From Halobellus ruber (GTDB lineage: Archaea > Halobacteriota > Halobacteria > Halobacteriales > Haloferacaceae), in contig NZ_JACKXD010000004.1 in the NCBI RefSeq assembly GCF_014212355.1, positions 281,712-345,711 of the forward strand: a stretch of DNA of 64,000 bases. Reading direction: 5' to 3'. The notes under the pieces were generated by a model. It saw nothing but the letters and a program-made list of their open reading frames with translations, searched no databases and was not told the DNA's origin. The position numbers and the translations under genes are program-made. Each line of letters begins with the position of its first letter. The stretch's first letter is position 1. This document shows positions 60,377 to 64,000 of this stretch, in pieces.

Positions 60377-61829
60377 CGCGACGCCGCGGTGGCGCGACCG
60401 CGTTGTGACCGTCGCGGCGGCGGTCGTCACGTTCGCGCTCGGCGTCGCCCTCCTCGCCCGCGGGGTCGCCGCGAGCAACGCCGCCGTCGGGCTCTCGGAC
60501 GCCGCCGGCGACCCCCTCTCGGTCCCGCGGTGGCTCTACGTCGCGACCGGCGGCGCCGCCATCGGCGCCTCGGCGCTGCTCGCCGGCTTCGTCACCGACC
60601 GCGGGTTCGTGGCCGCGATCCACGAGTGGCGGCGCGACATCGGCGGCGACCGGCTCCGCCGCGCCGGCCGTCTTCTCGCGGGTGTCCTCGGCGCCGCCCT
60701 CGTCGCGCTCGTGGTCTACCGCGGGTTCGTCGGGCCGCAGCTCTCGACGGTGAACTTCGCGGTGATCGTGCTCTTCGCCGGCGGGCGGGCGGGGCTGACG
60801 ATGGCGTCGTACCTCGTCGGCAACGCGTGGCCGGCGGTCAACCCCCTCCGGGCCGTCGACCGGCTCCCGACCGGGGTCGTGGCGTACCCCGACAGCCTGG
60901 GGCGGTGGCCCGCGCTTGCGGGGATCCTGCTTCTCGTGTGGGTTGAGACGACGACCGGCGTGACCCGGCGGCCGGCGGTGCTCGCGACCGCGGTCGTCGG
61001 CTACGCGGTCGTCACCGTCGCCGGGGCAATCCTGGTCGGCGGCGACGCGTGGTTCCGGAACGCCGACCCGATCGCGACCGCGTTCCGGTTCTACGGTCGC
61101 GTCGCGCCGCTGTCGTGGGACGGCGGCCGCCTCACCCTGTCGATTCCCGGGATGCGGCTGGTTCCGCCGGTCGGTCCCGACGGCGACGTCGGCACCGCGT
61201 CAGGGAGCGCGGACGACCGTCTCGCCTCGGGGCTCGACGACGTCGCGGTCGCGGTGGCGCTGGTGTGGGAACTCACCTTCAGCGGGTTCGTCACGACCGA
61301 GCAGGGCGCCGCGGCGGTGCGGGCGGTTGCCGCGGCCGGACTCCCGCCGCTGGTGATCTACGCGACGCTGTTCCTCGGCGGGTTCGCCGTGTTTTACCTC
61401 GCGTTTCTCGGTGCGGCACGGGTCGCCGCCCGCCGGGTCCGCACCACGCGCTCGGCCCGGACGCTCGCGGTCGCGTTCGCCCCCTCGCTTCTGATCGTCG
61501 CCGCGGGCTACCACCTCGCGCACTACTTCGGCTTCTTCGTCTCGCTTTCGCCCACGCTCGCGGCGGCGCTCGCGTCGCCGCTGTCGGCGCCCGCGAACCC
61601 GGTCGTGCTCACGCTGCCGGCGTGGATCTCGGCGCTCAACATCGCGTTCGTGCTCGGCGGCCACCTGGTGGCGATCTGGGTGGCCCACTCCACCGCCTAC
61701 CGGCTGTTCCCCAGCCGGCTGCAGGCGATCCGAAGCCAGTACCCATTCGTGGCCGTGATGATCGGCTACACCGCGGTGAGCCTGTGGCTGATCTCGCTGC
61801 CGACCGCCTCGCCCGCGTTTCTGGGGTGA
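60366..61829 (+). CDS. Large polytopic membrane protein of unknown function
   Basis: This 487-aa protein has about ten to twelve hydrophobic helices spread over its length, with conserved-looking motifs GNAWPAVNPLRA, RFYGRVAPL, and AGYHLAHYFGFFVSL in the last third. His residues in helices (YHLAHYFG, GGHLVAIW) could bind heme or metal. It resembles haloarchaeal membrane proteins of no assigned role. It overlaps the zinc-finger gene and should work with it. Confidence 0.75.
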   Translation: MRRDATPRWRDRVVTVAAAVVTFALGVALLARGVAASNAAVGLSDAAGDPLSVPRWLYVATGGAAIGASALLAGFVTDRGFVAAIHEWRRDIGGDRLRRAGRLLAGVLGAALVALVVYRGFVGPQLSTVNFAVIVLFAGGRAGLTMASYLVGNAWPAVNPLRAVDRLPTGVVAYPDSLGRWPALAGILLLVWVETTTGVTRRPAVLATAVVGYAVVTVAGAILVGGDAWFRNADPIATAFRFYGRVAPLSWDGGRLTLSIPGMRLVPPVGPDGDVGTASGSADDRLASGLDDVAVAVALVWELTFSGFVTTEQGAAAVRAVAAAGLPPLVIYATLFLGGFAVFYLAFLGAARVAARRVRTTRSARTLAVAFAPSLLIVAAGYHLAHYFGFFVSLSPTLAAALASPLSAPANPVVLTLPAWISALNIAFVLGGHLVAIWVAHSTAYRLFPSRLQAIRSQYPFVAVMIGYTAVSLWLISLPTASPAFLG

Positions 61830-61920
61830 GAGGCGAACTCGCCCCCTCGGTGGGTGTAACCGCGGTTTCAGTCAACGTAACGTCTACGTGGGCGTGACAC
61901 TATCCCCTACCCGATCCACG

Positions 61921-62091
61921 ATGTCGGTATTTCAGAGCCCGCTCGTTCGCTACGGGATCGCACTCCCAAGCGCCGCCGTCGCCGTCGCCATCGGCGTTCT
62001 CGTGTTCGAGGGAACCGCCCGGCTGTTGGTGTTCGGAATCGCCGCCCTGGAGGTGATTGCACTACCGCAGATCCTCAAGCACGCCGAGTGA
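61921..62091 (+). CDS. Small two-helix membrane protein
   Basis: This is a 56-aa frame from ATG 61921. It is almost entirely two hydrophobic helices (IALPSAAVAVAIGVLVF and TARLLVFGIAALEVIALPQIL) and ends KHAE. A start further upstream (61888) is possible but less likely. It is similar in form to small haloarchaeal hypothetical membrane proteins. Confidence 0.6.
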   Translation: MSVFQSPLVRYGIALPSAAVAVAIGVLVFEGTARLLVFGIAALEVIALPQILKHAE

Positions 62092-62232
62092 GGGCGGCCG
62101 GCGGTCGTTTCGGCGGCACCCCATCGTAGATCGGTGATCTCGCGGCCGCCGCACCGCTTGTGTCGGCCACAGGAACGGATGCTCGGTCGAGTGGATCCGC
62201 GACAGCGCACCATCGGTATCGGCGGGGAGCTG

Positions 62233-62292
62233 ATACTGTCGGCTATAGTCCCGTGACGGATTCCGACACCCCGGGGTGTGGAAAATCTTCAC
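62233..62292 (+). repeat. Palindromic MITE-like repeat, truncated copy 3
   Basis: The first 60 bases of the 80-bp unit are present (ATACTGTCGGCTATA ... GGGGTGTGGAAAATCTTCAC). The right 20 bases with the closing inverted repeat are gone. It lies 90 nt before the S49 peptidase start. Confidence 0.8.
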
Positions 62293-62382
62293 AGCCACCC
62301 TCTGATCCAGCGCGGTGTTCGTATCGGCTCCTGCCGTTCGGCGGGCCGGAACACTCTCCCATATCCACCCAAAGGCGCGTGT

Positions 62383-63390
62383 ATGGTCGAAACGACCGAT
62401 CTGAAGCGTAGCGGCATCGTACTGTCCGGCGTCGTCGTCGCGGCGGCACTTGCAGTCGTCCTGTACGGGATCGTGCCACTGTTTACCGGCGTCGGTGCGG
62501 TCGAGGTGACCCTCGGCGGACTCGTCTTCGTCGGACTCTCGGCAGCGGTCAGGCGGTTCGCGTCGGCCGCGGTCCCGGACTACGAGGTGGCCGAGGTCGA
62601 GGTCGACGACGTGATCACGCGCGACGGCGACAGCGGCGGCCCGGTCCCCTTCAGCGGTGGCGGCGCGTCCGCCAACGACATCGTCGAGCGGATCGAGCGG
62701 GCCGATGACGATACCGCCGTCGAGGCGCTGATCGTGACACTGAACACCCCCGGCGGTGCAGTCGTCCCAAGCGAGGACATCCGGAAGGCCACGGCCGATT
62801 TCGACGGTCCGACCGTCGCGTACGCGGAGGATATGGCGGCAAGCGGCGGCTACTGGATCGCTTGCGGTGCCGACGAGTTCCACGCCCGCGAGGCCGCGAT
62901 CGTCGGCTCGATCGGCGTCGTCGGAAGCCAACTCGGCCGGACGGAACTGGCCGAGAAGGTTGGACTGGACTACCGGCGGTTCGTCGCCGGCGAGTACAAG
63001 GACACCCCGACGGAGTGGCGCGAGCTCAGCGACGACGAGGTCGCGTACTTCCAGGGGCTGCTCGACGACTGGTACGACCAGTTCGTCGAAACGGTTGCCG
63101 CCGGCCGCGGCCTCGAAGAGCAGTTCATCCGCGACACCGAGGCCCGTATCTACCCCGGTGAGGCGGCCGTCGAGAACGGACTCGTCGATCACTGCGGCCC
63201 ACGCGAACGGATGGAGGACCGACTGGCCGACCGGCTTGGCGTCGACGAGATCACCGTCGAGGAGTTCGAACCCGATCGGGACCTGCCCGAGAAGCTGAGT
63301 ATGGGAGCGCAGAAGACCGCTCGCGCGTTCGGCGCCGGCGTCGCGAGCGTTCTCGTCGGCGATGAGGCGCCCAGTATTCGGGTCCGGTAG
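62383..63390 (+). CDS. sppA: S49 family signal peptide peptidase-like protein (SppA)
   Basis: This 335-aa protease has two hydrophobic N-terminal helices (residues about 12-58), then the S49 core: IVTLNTPGGAVVPSEDI, nucleophile Ser in DMAASGGYWIACGADE, GSIGVVGSQL, and general-base Lys in GEYKDTPTEW. It degrades signal peptides and damaged membrane proteins, with the active site outside the membrane or within it. ATG 62383 gives the membrane anchor; the upstream extension is the MITE relic. Confidence 0.87.
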   Translation: MVETTDLKRSGIVLSGVVVAAALAVVLYGIVPLFTGVGAVEVTLGGLVFVGLSAAVRRFASAAVPDYEVAEVEVDDVITRDGDSGGPVPFSGGGASANDIVERIERADDDTAVEALIVTLNTPGGAVVPSEDIRKATADFDGPTVAYAEDMAASGGYWIACGADEFHAREAAIVGSIGVVGSQLGRTELAEKVGLDYRRFVAGEYKDTPTEWRELSDDEVAYFQGLLDDWYDQFVETVAAGRGLEEQFIRDTEARIYPGEAAVENGLVDHCGPRERMEDRLADRLGVDEITVEEFEPDRDLPEKLSMGAQKTARAFGAGVASVLVGDEAPSIRVR

Positions 63391-63556
63391 GCTCTCCGGT
63401 CGGAGGCTTGCCGAGTCGCGCTCGACGGAGATCGGGTAGTTAGCGAAGCCAGTGGCACATACCCGGCGCGCATCTCACGCAAAGCGCTCCGGTTTTCGAT
63501 CAGAGGAGATCGGCCACTACAACCAGCCCGGAGAACAACCGGATTATGTACCTCAG
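63391..63556. other. Short intergenic region
   Basis: Nothing convincing is seen between the peptidase and the convergent zinc-ribbon gene. Confidence 0.4.
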
Positions 63557-63715
63557 TTAATACGGCTGCTTTCGACACATATCCGTGACAGTAACTGCGA
63601 AGACCTTTCCACACTCACAGTTCACTCGATACATCTCCGTCTCTGCTTCAAGCCACCTGCCGCAGTCACACTGGATCTTGATAGTTCTGTCCCGGGAGTG
63701 ATCTACAGATCCCAT
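63557..63715 (-). CDS. Small zinc-ribbon protein
   Basis: This 52-aa protein has MGSVDHSRDRTIKIQCDCGRW, then YRVNCECGKVFAVTVTDM. Two CxC pairs (CDC, CEC) make a treble-clef or ribbon zinc site. ATG 63715 is favoured; the frame extends to 63796 with less protein-like sequence. Codons are mixed, less GC-biased than those of its neighbours. It lies between the peptidase and an insertion sequence, so it may be mobile DNA baggage. Confidence 0.5.
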   Translation of the reverse strand: MGSVDHSRDRTIKIQCDCGRWLEAETEMYRVNCECGKVFAVTVTDMCRKQPY

Positions 63716-63860
63716 CACGGACCTACAGGATATGGTTGGTGCTACGACATAACCCTTTGATTTCACTCGAATAGTCACAGTCAGTCTTGCACGCACGTCC
63801 AGCTAACGTCGGCGAGGCGAAGTGAACGCCGACCAACTGCTGCATACAACCGCTATATTC

Positions 63861-64000
63861 GTACTGTCGGTTGTAACGGTCGTGTTAAGTTAAGCGTGAA
63901 GAGTGAGGCGTGCTGATTTCTGAGTGATCTATGCCCGAAATCACACGCCTCAGCGACGGTAGCGACTGGATCGAATTAGATTTTGTGGAGCGTCAGCGGA
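63861..64000 (+). mobile_element. Left end of an IS6-type insertion sequence (runs off window)
   Basis: GTACTGTCGGTTGTAACGG at 63861 looks like the terminal inverted repeat. It is followed after 70 bases by an ATG (63931) that starts MPEITRLSDGSDWIELDFVERQR, the N-terminus of the haloarchaeal IS6-family transposase. Only this first part is inside the window. The end sequence shares TACTGTCGG with the ends of the MITE-like repeats. Confidence 0.75.
63931..64000 (+). CDS. IS6-family transposase, N-terminal part only
   Basis: Twenty-three codons of the transposase are visible (MPEITRLSDGSDWIELDFVE and on), matching the known start of haloarchaeal IS6-type transposases (SDWIxLxFVERxRTP). The zinc-finger/HTH and DDE domains would follow outside the window, so integrity cannot be judged. 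Confidence 0.75.
   Translation, partial: MPEITRLSDGSDWIELDFVERQR

Noticed and set aside
1..64000. CRISPR arrays, tRNA and rRNA genes
   Set aside because: No regularly spaced repeats, cloverleaf with CCA-like acceptor, or rRNA motifs were noticed on reading; a tRNA scan would be needed to exclude a missed tRNA.

Overview
The window is haloarchaeal (class Halobacteria) chromosome. The predicted proteins are strongly acidic, most of the DNA is GC-rich, many genes overlap by ATGA or GTGA junctions or start with almost no leader, secreted proteins carry twin-arginine plus lipobox signals, and several families are typical of haloarchaea (Rpa3 with its associated protein, HTH_10 regulator, AglJ, GatD, DUF5802-like and DUF7344-like proteins, Vms1-like release factor). 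All function calls rest on reading motifs and remembered family features; no database search was run.

Layout. 0-10 kb is housekeeping: rpa3-rpap3, a membrane-fused alpha/beta hydrolase, a ribbon-helix-helix protein, PEP carboxylase, an orphan Rieske protein, a winged-helix membrane protein and a chemotaxis transducer. 10.5-16.2 kb is a branched-chain amino acid ABC transporter: livHMGF on the plus strand and a convergent substrate-binding gene whose two halves are in circularly permuted order. 16.4-19.1 kb holds uridine kinase, an epoxide-hydrolase-like protein and a HypE/AIRS-like protein. 19.2-21.6 kb is a chromosomal DUF309 gene split by a roughly 2-kb integrative element that carries an amber-interrupted tyrosine recombinase and its own intact, diverged DUF309 gene. 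21.7-24.5 kb has an aspartoacylase-like gene, UPF0179 and a decayed stretch with a broken TFB gene.

24.5-45.5 kb is a lower-GC catabolic island built around histidine use: YjiH-like carrier, hutU, hutI, hutH, a PotABCD-type ABC transporter, RidA, a 2-hydroxyacid dehydrogenase, an aminotransferase, a GldA-type dehydrogenase, an SDR, a HisD and an FGGY kinase, plus an HTH_10 regulator. Nine transcription units in it share a short C(A/G/T)CC-N4-GG(A/G)GG-like element about 44-50 nt before the start codon, which suggests one regulon. hutG is not seen, a second hutU is a relic, and an M20 hydrolase gene has lost its N-terminus next to a TnpB fragment.

45.5-50 kb is a decayed zone (nucleotidyltransferase, PIN and MarR-MazF remnants) surrounding an intact aglJ. 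50-63.4 kb returns to core genes: dnaJ, a zinc-less MDR reductase, DUF5802-like, Vms1-like peptidyl-tRNA hydrolase, dgcN-dgcA (D-glutamate catabolism), a glutaredoxin-like/redoxin pair, gatD, membrane proteins and an S49 peptidase. Three related hairpin-closed elements lie in intergenic gaps at 53.3, 56.7 and 58.5 kb. An 80-bp palindromic MITE-like repeat occurs at 24.3, 47.2 and (truncated) 62.2 kb, and its ends resemble the end of an IS6-type element that runs off the right edge.
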